Origin: Pseudomonas sp. MF4836
Lineage (GTDB): Bacteria; Pseudomonadota; Gammaproteobacteria; Pseudomonadales; Pseudomonadaceae
Direction: 5' to 3'
Length of the DNA: 64,000 bases
NCBI RefSeq assembly: GCF_002018875.1
Contig: NZ_MVOL01000001.1
Location: 124,001-188,000, forward strand
A program made the position numbers and the translations under genes. Numbering within the stretch: position 1 is the first letter of the stretch; every line of letters starts with the position of its first letter. Shown here piece after piece: positions 53,053 through 60,994 of the stretch. The notes under the pieces are model-generated. The model was given only the letters and a program-made list of their open reading frames with translations, was not told the DNA's origin and ran no database searches.

Positions 53053-53698
53053 GGCTCGCGCCCTCGGCGGTCTGCTGCTCCTGGCGCAGGGCTTGTTGCA
53101 CTGCCTCGACAACCCGGCGCAGGTATTTGTATTCGTGGTTTTCCTCGACAGCCTTCCCATCGAGCGGGTAGTGCCATTCGTCCCCGAACAGTTCGGTCAG
53201 CAGCGCGCTGTGATGCCAGCACTCGCTCGATCTCTCGACACTGCGCAGAATATCGATGTCGTCCCAGAGCTGGCGGGCTTCGCTTTTGCTCAGCTCGCCC
53301 AGTTCCCAGTCATGGCGGCCTGTCTGCTGCCGGCGGCGCTGCACGATGCACTTCTGGGCCAGGGTGTGCAGAGCTTTGCCGCTGAACACCGTAGGGCTGA
53401 TACCGCGATCCAGGCAATTCAGGATGTAGTCCCAGCCGCCACGCGCCACAAACTCGGCGACGGTGCGAGGGCCCATGCCGCCCCAGTAGGCGTTCCAGCT
53501 ATTGTCCCAGCAGTTGATGGTGATCTTGCCCTGGGCGGTCTGGTAGTTCGGATCGGATTCAGTCGGGCAGTCGCGCCGGCCGAAGTCCTCGAGGAAGACG
53601 GTGATAGGGTCCAGCCGCGGAGCGCCGGTGATCACCAGCTTCGTGACTGTCGAGCGTTCCACCTGCAGCAGCGCGGTCGGTTTGTTTTCTGTAGGCAT
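53045..53698 (-). CDS. hypothetical phage protein
   Basis: 217 residues from the ATG at 53698 (AAGGA 6 nt upstream). Contains GKITINCWDNSWNAYWGGMG, VAEFVARGGWDYILNCLDRG, and a C-terminal YKYLRRVVEAVQQALR helix. A known early-region phage protein pattern, with no assigned function. Confidence 0.75.
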   Translation of the reverse strand: MPTENKPTALLQVERSTVTKLVITGAPRLDPITVFLEDFGRRDCPTESDPNYQTAQGKITINCWDNSWNAYWGGMGPRTVAEFVARGGWDYILNCLDRGISPTVFSGKALHTLAQKCIVQRRRQQTGRHDWELGELSKSEARQLWDDIDILRSVERSSECWHHSALLTELFGDEWHYPLDGKAVEENHEYKYLRRVVEAVQQALRQEQQTAEGASHE

Positions 53699-53768
53699 GG
53701 TGAGTCCTTGCCGGGCCAGGCCCAGGCGGTGGGTGCTACGATGGCGCCTCACTCAAACGAGCAAGCCC

Positions 53769-53999
53769 ATGACAAAGCACGATATTTATGATGAGCACGA
53801 AGGCTTTCAGCTCTGGAACTACATGGAGTGCGAGAAGGACGAGGAGGGCCGGGAGACCTGGCGGATCAACGTCGAAGTGAAGCGGGGCGGCGAAGTGGTG
53901 GTGCCGGTTGTTGCGGGTGACCGAACCTATGTTGACCGTGGCCTGGCGCAGGTGGCCGGCCGAGAGCTGGGTGCCAAGCTGGTAGCCGGCAGGGCTTAA
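53769..53999 (+). CDS. hypothetical moron-like protein
   Basis: 76 residues from the ATG at 53769. Acidic N-terminus (DIYDEHEGFQLWNYMECEKD) and a C-terminal GDRTYVDRGLAQVAGREL. Opposite strand to its neighbours and overlapping the methyltransferase stop by 4 nt. Confidence 0.6.
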   Translation: MTKHDIYDEHEGFQLWNYMECEKDEEGRETWRINVEVKRGGEVVVPVVAGDRTYVDRGLAQVAGRELGAKLVAGRA

Positions 54000-56065
54000 G
54001 CCGCCTCCGACACCCGTTCAGTAACGCGCCACGGGTCATTGGCCCGCGCCAGTGCCGCCATCGGCGGTGGGCTGACGCTGTTGCCGCACATGTGCACCTG
54101 TTGGGTCTTGGTGAACGGCTTGCCGTCGGCGCCGTGGCTGATGATGTAGTCGGCCGGGAAGCCCTGGGCCTTGTACAGCTCAGCCGGTTTCAGCATCCGC
54201 AGGCAGATGTCGACGATCACATACGGCGTCCCTTGGAGCATTACGGTGACCATGGCCAAGCGATCCTTGGTGGTGATGGTCGGTGCTGGTGAGTCGCAGG
54301 CGCTGATGTTCTCGGTGCCGTAGTAGCTGATCAGGAATGCGGCGACACGCAGGGCGCCCGCCTCATGCTCTGGCGAGAGTGTCAGCGATACCAGCGAGCT
54401 CTTGCCGCCGCCACCGGCCGTGATGGTAGGCGCCGGTTCTTCCAGGCCCTGGCCAACACTGGCGCCGAACGCCCGCTCCATGAATGCGCTGGCCAGCCCG
54501 TGGTGCTGGCCGCCGGCGCTGATGGTGTGCAGCGGGTCGTTTACGTCCCGTGCGTCACAGTTACCGCGCAAGTGCACCAGGTTCGCTGCCACCAGTTGCT
54601 GCTGGCTGCCGGTGTTAGTCACCGTGGTCATTGGGTCTTCGATGCTCTTGGCGGCCGTGGTGTTGAATCCGCCATTCATCTGGGCCATGAACACCGTGGA
54701 TATGCCCATGGCTTGAGCGGCCCCGGCCGGGCGCTGATAGTTACCGCCGCTGGTGATGGTCGGCAGTGGCTCATCCAGCGCCTTGCCCGCGTCGTTGAAT
54801 CGGAACTTCACCAGGTGCGCTGATGCGATCGAGTGCCCGCCGCTTGCTGTGACGGTGCCCAACGGGGCAGTAGAGGATTTGCAACCGTCTCCCCAGCGCT
54901 GAACGCCTCCCGGCTTCCCTTCGCCGTGGGCAGCGGTAACCATCACGGGACTGATCAGCGTCAGTTCCCCACGGTTCGCGCAGGTCACCGTAGGCAGAGG
55001 GTCGAGCGGGTCATTGATCCGGTCGCTGCCCTGGTGGGTTGCCGGGGCAATGATGGGGCTCACCACCGAGAAGGCGCCCCCCTTTGGGTAGGAGGTGATG
55101 GTGCGCAGCGGTTCACCGGCCGACTGAACTGTCTCCCCTGACCAGTTGGCGATCGGCACAATGAACGGCGCCGGGCTGTCGATGACGAACTTCTTCATGC
55201 CCTTGGCAACGCGGCGCAGGGTGGCCGGGGCCAGGTCCTTCTTGCGACCGAAGATGCTTTTGCCCAGGTCGGTGAAGTCGATGCAGTCGGCGGCGGTTTT
55301 CCACTTCTGCTGTCCCTTGGCCGGCGACTTTGCGTGGGTGGGGGCCGGCCACACGATCGGCTGGCCATCGCACCGCGCGATCATGAACAGCCTTTCCCGG
55401 CTCGTCGGTGCGCCGAAGTCGCACGCTTTGATCACCTTCCACTCAACGACGTAGCCCATGCCCTCCAGCAGGGCCACGAAGCGGCGCCAAGTCCGGCCGC
55501 GCTGCTTCGGGTCGGGGATCAGGAACTGCTGGCCCACTGGTACAACCTCACCAGGTGCAGCAATCTCGCCGCCGAGCTTCACCAGGCGGCCGGTGGCCTT
55601 GTCACGCTTGGCGATCAGGCGCCCCCACTGCAGGATCTGCTTTACATTCTCCAGGCTGATCACCCGCGGCCGCTTCATGCCTGCCCACTTCAGGCCGATC
55701 CACGACAGGTTGCGGATCTCGCGCTTGCGCGGCTGGCCGCCGGCTGCCTGGCTGTGGTGGGTGCAGTCCGGCGACATATGGAACCAGCCCACGGCCTTGC
55801 CGCCGCATTCGGTGTCCGGGTCACCATCGAACACGTCGGTGGTGAAGTGCTTGGCGCCTGGGTGATTTACGGTGTGCATGCTGATCGCTTGCGGGCTGTG
55901 GTTCTTCGCCACGTTCACCGTGCGGCCCAGGCCCATCTCCAGGCCGGTCCCGGCACCGCCGCCACCGCAGAAGAAGTCGACAACGATCTCATCGTCCTGA
56001 GGGTTGAAGCCGAGTCCGTATTGGGTTTTGAAGTCGAAGGGGTGTTTCTTCTGTTGTGCGGACAT
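53996..56065 (-). CDS. phage DNA (cytosine-5) methyltransferase with repeat-built recognition region
   Basis: 689 residues, longer than usual (~400). Motif I VDFFCGGGGAGTGLE; motif IV SPDCTHHS, with Cys after P-D rather than P-P; motif VI SLENVKQI; motif VIII TSRERLFMIAR; motif X at the end (QVHMCGNSVSPPP). Between VIII and the end lie about eight copies of an xPxxT[IV][TS] unit (EPLRTITS, DPLPTVTC, APLGTVTA, EPLPTITS, DPMTTVTN, DPLHTISA, EPAPTITA, SPAPTITT), forming an expanded target-recognition region. Probably protects phage DNA from host restriction. No cognate nuclease nearby. Confidence 0.9.
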   Translation of the reverse strand: MSAQQKKHPFDFKTQYGLGFNPQDDEIVVDFFCGGGGAGTGLEMGLGRTVNVAKNHSPQAISMHTVNHPGAKHFTTDVFDGDPDTECGGKAVGWFHMSPDCTHHSQAAGGQPRKREIRNLSWIGLKWAGMKRPRVISLENVKQILQWGRLIAKRDKATGRLVKLGGEIAAPGEVVPVGQQFLIPDPKQRGRTWRRFVALLEGMGYVVEWKVIKACDFGAPTSRERLFMIARCDGQPIVWPAPTHAKSPAKGQQKWKTAADCIDFTDLGKSIFGRKKDLAPATLRRVAKGMKKFVIDSPAPFIVPIANWSGETVQSAGEPLRTITSYPKGGAFSVVSPIIAPATHQGSDRINDPLDPLPTVTCANRGELTLISPVMVTAAHGEGKPGGVQRWGDGCKSSTAPLGTVTASGGHSIASAHLVKFRFNDAGKALDEPLPTITSGGNYQRPAGAAQAMGISTVFMAQMNGGFNTTAAKSIEDPMTTVTNTGSQQQLVAANLVHLRGNCDARDVNDPLHTISAGGQHHGLASAFMERAFGASVGQGLEEPAPTITAGGGGKSSLVSLTLSPEHEAGALRVAAFLISYYGTENISACDSPAPTITTKDRLAMVTVMLQGTPYVIVDICLRMLKPAELYKAQGFPADYIISHGADGKPFTKTQQVHMCGNSVSPPPMAALARANDPWRVTERVSEAA

Positions 56066-56099
56066 AGAGGATCCTCGCCGGCTGGCGTGATTCGTTGAT

Positions 56100-56136
56100 A
56101 AGGGGTATTACGGGTGACCGGCTTGGAGCCGGATCA
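56100..56136. repeat. 37-bp phage repeat element, copy A
   Basis: GGGGTATTACGGGTGACCGG then CTTGGAGCCGGAT. One base differs in the loop from copies B and C. On the minus strand it follows the stop of the gene at 56134 and precedes the methyltransferase start. Confidence 0.85.
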
Positions 56137-56535
56137 GGCGCGCCTGACTTTGAAATGCAGCATCGCCTTGATGCTGTGGCAGTAATCCTGAAGCCGCTCA
56201 TAGGCCTTGTATCTGGCCTGGCTGCGAGTGGCGGCCCAGACCCTGACCAGATCTTCGCGGGCTTCCCGACTCCAGTCGAGGTCGTCCCAGTCGTGCTTGA
56301 ACGGCAGGACCAACCACTCTTTGAGCGGAAGCGTTTCGGCCATCTCGCCGTACTGAATTTCGTGGGTCGGGTGGTAGTTGCCGATGCGCTTCTTCGGGTC
56401 TTCATCCAGCACCACGCCGATGTAGTGGCCACGATCGGCCAGGATGATGCCGGGCTTCCCGTAGGCTATGACGCGGCGGCCGACTTCAGCGGGCACCTGA
56501 TAGTGCTGCCGGACGTATGCGCAGTTGTGGCTCAT
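56134..56535 (-). CDS. hypothetical phage protein
   Basis: 133 residues. HYQVPAEVGRRVIAYGKPGI, then ADRGHYIGVVLDEDPKKRIG and LKEWLVLPFKHDWDD. Recurrent in Pseudomonas siphophages; function unknown. Its leader (56546-56570) resembles that of the yejK-like gene. Confidence 0.75.
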   Translation of the reverse strand: MSHNCAYVRQHYQVPAEVGRRVIAYGKPGIILADRGHYIGVVLDEDPKKRIGNYHPTHEIQYGEMAETLPLKEWLVLPFKHDWDDLDWSREAREDLVRVWAATRSQARYKAYERLQDYCHSIKAMLHFKVRRA

Positions 56536-56603
56536 GGATTATCTCCAGTCAGGCGCCGCCCTCCGTTACTGGATGCGACTGTGTGAAATTTGGTGAAGTG
56601 GCG

Positions 56604-56633
56604 GAGTGATGGCTCTATGATTCGCCATCACTC
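56604..56633. promoter_or_regulatory. perfect inverted repeat around a -10-like box
   Basis: GAGTGATGGC (56604-56613) and GCCATCACTC (56624-56633) flank TATGAT (56616-56621). Likely an operator over the promoter of the lipoprotein gene at 56652. Confidence 0.6.
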
Positions 56634-56651
56634 ACGCATGGAGCGCAATAG

Positions 56652-56990
56652 ATGCGGCGTTTGCTGGTTTCAACGATTGCATTGTTCATGGCTGGCTGCT
56701 CTGGTCCAGGTGTTGTGCCAATGGGGCGCGACACTTACATGATCGCGAAGGAAGGTAGCTTTACCACCTTTAGTGGCGGGTCCGTAAAGGCGGAGCTGTA
56801 TCGGGAGGCGAACGCTTTTTGCGAGGGCAAGGGCAAGCAGCTGATGCCGCTCAAAGATTCGTCCATAGACAAAGGTTACGGCCGCCATGCGAGTGCCGAG
56901 GTGCAGTTTCGTTGTCTTGACGCCAACGATCCAGAGTTGCGTCGTCCGACAATGGAATCCGAGCCCAACATGAAGATTAAATTTGAGTAA
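56652..56990 (+). CDS. moron-like lipoprotein
   Basis: 112 residues. Lipobox LFMAGC (Cys about residue 16), then VVPMGRDTYMIAKEGSFTTF and SAEVQFRCLDANDPEL. Similar small lipoproteins occur on many Pseudomonas prophages and may change the cell surface. It has its own operator-like promoter on the strand opposite to the early operon. Confidence 0.75.
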   Translation: MRRLLVSTIALFMAGCSGPGVVPMGRDTYMIAKEGSFTTFSGGSVKAELYREANAFCEGKGKQLMPLKDSSIDKGYGRHASAEVQFRCLDANDPELRRPTMESEPNMKIKFE

Positions 56991-57022
56991 AAGACCTCCG
57001 TATCCGGTGGCGTGGTTGGTTA

Positions 57023-57059
57023 GGTTGGGGTATTACGGGTGACCGGCATGGAGCCGGAT
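57023..57059. repeat. 37-bp phage repeat element, copy B
   Basis: GGTTGGGGTATTACGGGTGA then CCGGCATGGAGCCGGAT, identical to copy C. It ends just before the ribosome site of the gene at 57071. CCGGC/GCCGG forms a short hairpin. Confidence 0.9.
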
Positions 57060-57070
57060 AGGGAGAAGCG

Positions 57071-57280
57071 ATGTTTCCAAATACATGCTGTGAAAACTCA
57101 ATTAACTCCTATGAAGCCAACGATAATCTCGGGCTTTTTGAAATCATCGGTGGGCGTGATGCCGTTGATGAAGAGTTGCTAGTTAAGTGCAAGGATTGCC
57201 ATGACGAATGGAGCAGGCGGTACCAGAAGGGTGGCACGCTGATCTGGATGAAAACGAAACAAGTTTCTCAGCCTGCTTAA
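57071..57280 (+). CDS. small hypothetical protein with Cys pairs
   Basis: 69 residues, AGGGAG upstream. PNTCCENSINSYEANDNLGL, then VKCKDCHDEW. Two Cys pairs (CC and CxxC) could bind a metal. Moron-like position, preceded by repeat copy B. Confidence 0.6.
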   Translation: MFPNTCCENSINSYEANDNLGLFEIIGGRDAVDEELLVKCKDCHDEWSRRYQKGGTLIWMKTKQVSQPA

Positions 57281-57298
57281 CTGGCCCGCCAAATTGAC

Positions 57299-58306
57299 TC
57301 AAGCGCCGGCGCGCTTGAGTTGCTCGGTGAGTTGAGTGGGTAGCCCGCGCAGCGTCAGCGTGCCACCGGCTTCGTCAAACTCGATCTTGCCACCCAGCAG
57401 ATGCGCCTCGAAGCTGATCGACAGGCCTTCGGCCCGGCCGGTGAAACGCCGGAATTTGTTCAGCGTTTTCTTATCCGGCGGCAGGGTCTCGGAAAGCCCG
57501 TAGTCCTTCGCTTTGATGAAGTCGTAGAAGTTTTTCGGCCGGTCTTCGTCGATAAGGCCGGACAGCTCTTCAAGTGCGATCGGCTCACCCATCTTGGCCT
57601 GGGCCATGGAGTAGTTGACCAGGGTGCTGGCCTTCTCACGGGCCGCCTCCTCGACAATGTCCTCGCTATCCACGAAGTCGCTGAACGCCTTGAGCAGTGT
57701 CCGGGTTTCGCCTGGGCCGTCGATTCCTTCCTGGCAGCCAATGAAATCGCGGAAGTAGTCGTTGAGCTTCCGGCCCTGCTTGCCCTTCAGGAACGAGATG
57801 TACTGCTTCGATTGTGGGTTGTTCTTCCACTCGCTGATGTTGATGCGCGCCGCCAGACGGATGCGGTCCAGGTCCAGGCGCTTTACTGCCTTCAGGTGCA
57901 GGTCTTCCGTCATGGCTATCGCTTCGGTTTCCTGTACCAGTGCGATGGTCAGGTAATCGGTCAGGCCTTGCTGGTAGTGACAGAAGAGTGCGTGCCCGCC
58001 TGTGGTCAGGTTCGACTCTTCCATTAGCTTTGTCAGATGACTAGCGGCGATGACGCTGAAGTTGAAGAAGTCGAAGCCGCCGGCCAGGTACTTGCCGAGC
58101 CAGCCGCTGAGTGGGAAGGCCCCCGATTCAGCATGGAATAACCCCCAGCCCTTACCGGCGGTGGCGTTGTAGCTTTCGTTGAGTTGCTGCATCAGGTCAT
58201 CACGGGCCGAGCTATCGACCTGCTCAGCGGCAGCCAGGTGCAGAGCGGCTGGGGTGCCATCGGGCTTCTTGTCGATCTTGTGGATTACGCTGTGGAGGAT
58301 GGGCAT
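57299..58306 (-). CDS. YejK/NdpA-like nucleoid-associated protein
   Basis: 335 residues, full length for the family: [40 protein letters not shown], and a C-terminal [38 protein letters not shown]. YejK binds topoisomerase IV and the nucleoid in host cells. A prophage-borne copy could act on supercoiling or chromosome structure during infection. It is preceded by repeat copy C. Confidence 0.88.
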   Translation of the reverse strand: MPILHSVIHKIDKKPDGTPAALHLAAAEQVDSSARDDLMQQLNESYNATAGKGWGLFHAESGAFPLSGWLGKYLAGGFDFFNFSVIAASHLTKLMEESNLTTGGHALFCHYQQGLTDYLTIALVQETEAIAMTEDLHLKAVKRLDLDRIRLAARINISEWKNNPQSKQYISFLKGKQGRKLNDYFRDFIGCQEGIDGPGETRTLLKAFSDFVDSEDIVEEAAREKASTLVNYSMAQAKMGEPIALEELSGLIDEDRPKNFYDFIKAKDYGLSETLPPDKKTLNKFRRFTGRAEGLSISFEAHLLGGKIEFDEAGGTLTLRGLPTQLTEQLKRAGA

Positions 58307-58362
58307 TGCGATTACCTCAGGTAGGCGCCGCCCTCCGTGACCGGTGGTGGCAATTTGGTTTG

Positions 58363-58399
58363 GGTTGGGGTATTACGGGTGACCGGCATGGAGCCGGAT
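58363..58399. repeat. 37-bp phage repeat element, copy C
   Basis: Identical to copy B across 37 bp. It lies between the divergent yejK-like gene and the gene at 58413 and is followed by AAGGAGAA. Confidence 0.9.
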
Positions 58400-58412
58400 C
58401 AAGGAGAACGAA

Positions 58413-58664
58413 ATGCCACTTCTAGTTGACCGTATGCCACCAGTTGATTACGACGACCCAATTCACGACGTGCCATTCGTGATCGCCTTCAACTGGGGCG
58501 ATCAGCACAATCCGATTCCCGAAGAGATCATCGTCCTGACAAAGGTTGGCAACGACATCATCGTCGCAGCGACACGGCAGACTGGCTGGTCCTCTTATGA
58601 GGAGGCTGTCGAGGTTGGCAAGCTGGCGGCTGATAAATTCGTCTCGAAATACTGGCAGGACTGA
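58413..58664 (+). CDS. hypothetical moron-like protein
   Basis: 83 residues with a strong AAGGAG site. PVDYDDPIHDVPFVIAFNWG, then NDIIVAATRQTGWSSYEEAV. Function unknown; opposite strand to the early operon. Confidence 0.65.
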   Translation: MPLLVDRMPPVDYDDPIHDVPFVIAFNWGDQHNPIPEEIIVLTKVGNDIIVAATRQTGWSSYEEAVEVGKLAADKFVSKYWQD

Positions 58665-58671
58665 AGGGCGG

Positions 58672-59037
58672 TTAGTGAGGCGCGGTGATTTCGTCGTCTG
58701 GCTCTGGTGGGTCATCGGCGAGCGACTTCAATCCCGCCGCCCGGATGATCTGCGACACCTTTTCAGTAACCACAAAAGGTGTCGTGACACATTTGAGCAT
58801 CAGCGCCGCTGTTTTGAAGTCAGCGGCGATCACATTGCGCAGCAGGGTCTGGTGCACCTCCTGCTGATTGTTGAAGCCGTGCTGCTTCATCAGGCGCTTT
58901 AGGTCCTTCTTGAAGATGCCCGCCACCTCAATCGTAAATTTCTCTACGCCCAATGCTGCGTCCTTCGCCGCTGCCTTCGCGCGCTTTCGGCGCTGTTTGA
59001 GCGCCTCCGCCGTCGGCTCTTGCTGTTCCTCGGCCAT
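58672..59037 (-). CDS. hypothetical phage protein with basic N-terminus
   Basis: 121 residues from the ATG at 59037 (GAGG 6 nt upstream). Basic helix (LKQRRKRAKAAAKDAALG), then FKKDLKRLMKQHGFNNQQEV. Probably DNA-binding. The bases around its start match those around 38164 in the decayed prophage, showing the two phages are related. Confidence 0.65.
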   Translation of the reverse strand: MAEEQQEPTAEALKQRRKRAKAAAKDAALGVEKFTIEVAGIFKKDLKRLMKQHGFNNQQEVHQTLLRNVIAADFKTAALMLKCVTTPFVVTEKVSQIIRAAGLKSLADDPPEPDDEITAPH

Positions 59038-59118
59038 GGCCAACCTCTTCAATTCCACTCGCGGCAAGCGCTGGCCATAGCTGCCGCCGACGCTGGCTCA
59101 CTCTGTTGTTGATCCCCC

Positions 59119-59433
59119 TCAAGCCTGGTCACCGATGGTGATGCCGTTCTCGATGGCGATCATTTGCACGCGCTTTACCCTGATCGACATGGCTGTGCCG
59201 ATCTGGGAGGCGGTGAGGCCTTTCTCGGCATGCTTGCGGACCTCTGGGGCCAGGCGCTTCCGTTCGGCGCGCAGGCGGTCCTGGTGACTCGACGGGCCGT
59301 AGCCATTGTTCTCGCCGCTCACGCCCTGGGCGATCTGCTGGGCGCTTCCACCGCTTCCGAAAAAGGCATCCATCTGACGGCCCAGTTCCGCGACTATGGC
59401 GTCGCGCGGGTTGGGCATGGGCGCACCAATCAT
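59119..59433 (-). CDS. hypothetical HTH-like phage protein
   Basis: 104 residues. The C-terminal ERKRLAPEVRKHAEKGLTAS, QIGTAMSIRVKRVQMIA looks like a helix-turn-helix. Its start overlaps the stop of the upstream gene (ATGA). Confidence 0.6.
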   Translation of the reverse strand: MIGAPMPNPRDAIVAELGRQMDAFFGSGGSAQQIAQGVSGENNGYGPSSHQDRLRAERKRLAPEVRKHAEKGLTASQIGTAMSIRVKRVQMIAIENGITIGDQA

Positions 59434-59699
59434 CGGGCACCCCCGGCCAGGCGGGCCGCCTGCGCTTCAAACTGGCTGGCCATGTCCACCGCGGCTTTGT
59501 AGATCCAGCGGAATGCCTTCGTCTTCCCGGTGACCAGATCAACGATGTGGTAGGCGTTGCCCACTGTCTGCACCTGGAAGCGCACTTGCTTCTCCGGCAT
59601 CACCAGGTTGACGCGGCGGGCAAACTCTTCGCGGGCCATCTGGCTGCGAACCATCAGGGCGCCGAGGACTTCCCGGCGCTGTTGCATCAGTGGGTGCAT
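59430..59699 (-). CDS. hypothetical phage protein
   Basis: 89 residues. QRREVLGALMVRSQMAREEF, then VQTVGNAYHIVDLVTGKTKA. No family recognised. Coupled to the gene at 59119. Confidence 0.6.
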   Translation of the reverse strand: MHPLMQQRREVLGALMVRSQMAREEFARRVNLVMPEKQVRFQVQTVGNAYHIVDLVTGKTKAFRWIYKAAVDMASQFEAQAARLAGGAR

Positions 59700-60032
59700 G
59701 GCTGATACCTCGGTGTGGGGTTGCGTTTATTCGTCAGGGCCCTGACCGCCTGGTGGTTGCCGGTGGGCACAGAGGAGGGCGCTGACGGATAAATGCAGGC
59801 GAAAAAAAGCCCGATCGAGACCGGGCTTATGTTTTGTCACAAACGCCTCCGTACGTGACAAGCCAGCGGGGCCATGGGGGCTGCGCTGGTATGTGTGCGT
59901 TTACATGGCTGCCAAACCTCCGTTGCTCGTTCACTGGGTAGAAGTGATGCAGGTGGCCGGTATAAGCCGGGGTTTCGTCCGCATCCCGCTACACCCTGTT
60001 GCCAAGGTGCAGAAGTGATGCTTTGCCGTCGT
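59700..60032. other. gene-free stretch with a terminator
   Basis: No gene recognised. It contains the leftward terminator at 59802-59828 and, at 59993-60006, a CCCTGTTGCCAAGG box that recurs at 60371-60384. Confidence 0.5.
59802..59828 (-). terminator. leftward Rho-independent terminator
   Basis: AAGCCCG / CGGGCTT with an A-run on the plus strand (T-run on the minus), ending the short leftward unit that includes the LuxR-type gene. Confidence 0.75.
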
Positions 60033-60338
60033 TTAAGCGATAAATACACCATCGTTCGATTCCCCAACTGGACCTTGAGGATTCGGACCATCTGCCTGAC
60101 CTACGATGATTTCCCGCCGCATCGCCTCGGCCACCGCTGCCGACTGACGATGAACGCCCAGCTTGAACATGGCGTTGGAGATTCGCTTGCTGACGCTTCC
60201 CGGCTCAACGTCGTGGGAGCGTGCGATCTGTTTGGCGGTTAGGCCCTGGGCAACTAAAAGCAAAAACTGAAGTTCTCTGCGAGCAAGCCCACGGCCGAGA
60301 TGGCCGATCCATGTGCCGCTCTTAATGATTGATTCCAT
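60033..60338 (-). CDS. LuxR-type (GerE) HTH protein
   Basis: 101 residues. RRELQFLLLVAQGLTAKQIA, RSHDVEPGSVSKRISNAMFK, LGVHRQSAAVAEAMRR is a complete GerE-type HTH without a sensor domain. Likely a phage transcription regulator; target unknown. Confidence 0.8.
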   Translation of the reverse strand: MESIIKSGTWIGHLGRGLARRELQFLLLVAQGLTAKQIARSHDVEPGSVSKRISNAMFKLGVHRQSAAVAEAMRREIIVGQADGPNPQGPVGESNDGVFIA

Positions 60339-60534
60339 GTTGTGTGCCTCTCGGTTGATTTCCCGTCTGGCCCTGTTGCCAAGGCCAGTCGGTGAAATCC
60401 CCGGTCCCGCTACTGGCGGCAGACCGGGGTTGTTGCGTCATCGATGTTGGCCAGTTCCCCACCGCTGATTGCAGGGCTGGCCGATCTTCGTCGTTGTGGG
60501 CTTCGAGCTTCCTCCCCGCAGCGTCAAACAGCAT
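60322..60534 (-). CDS. possible small phage protein
   Basis: 70 residues from the ATG at 60534 (AAGG 7 nt upstream). MLFDAAGRKLEAHNDEDRPA, then a low-complexity Gln/Gly tail. It overlaps the LuxR-type gene start by 17 nt and contains a strong hairpin (60399-60429), which lowers confidence. Confidence 0.4.
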   Translation of the reverse strand: MLFDAAGRKLEAHNDEDRPALQSAVGNWPTSMTQQPRSAASSGTGDFTDWPWQQGQTGNQPRGTQHGINH

Positions 60535-60866
60535 CTGTTCGCCTTGGATCACAGGTCCCTACAACATGCACGCTACAGCTCTGAATGCCCTGGCTGATTG
60601 GGGCAGGGTGCATGAGGTCCGGCGGTCCCAGCCGAGGCTATCGGGCCCGCTAATTCAATTCTGTTTGCCGGGACCCGCTACTGGCGGCGGTCACCGGCTT
60701 GAATCAAATGTCACTCCAGCCGCGGGCCTTTCGGCTTGTTCTCCCGCTGGATAACTGTTCTTGGCGCTTTACGCTGCACGCCTGGGTCAGTTGCCAACCC
60801 TCTGAACCGTTGAGGCCGGTTCATCGCTGCCTTTCATCTGGCCGGTTGTTATCCGGCGATGAGGCA

Positions 60867-60895
60867 AATTTAGAAAACTTAACAAGAATGGTCAA
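60867..60895 (-). promoter_or_regulatory. candidate leftward early promoter PL
   Basis: On the minus strand TTGACC, 17 nt, TAAATT. It is covered by operator-like sequence, so repression by the CI-type protein is expected. Confidence 0.6.
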
Positions 60896-60917
60896 GCCAT
60901 ATTTTTAGATAACTTAA
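60868..60917. promoter_or_regulatory. left operator sites
   Basis: Two copies of a TTTAGAnAACTTAAC motif (60868-60883 and 60903-60917). The same motif recurs upstream of cro. Confidence 0.6.
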
Positions 60918-60946
60918 CAAAAAGTTAATTAAGACAATCTCGAGGC

Positions 60947-60972
60947 GAAAAAAAACCCACTCAATGGCGGGT
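60947..60972 (-). terminator. terminator of the repressor gene
   Basis: ACCCGCC...GTGGGT type hairpin on the minus strand followed by eight T, just past the repressor stop. Confidence 0.7.
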
Positions 60973-60994
60973 CTTCATTTGCGCTGCGGGGGCT

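Larger units (their letters stand above)
60553..60994. other. leftward control region
   Basis: No gene recognised. It holds the second shared-loop hairpin (60667-60698), the candidate leftward promoter and operators (60867-60917), and the repressor terminator. Confidence 0.6.
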
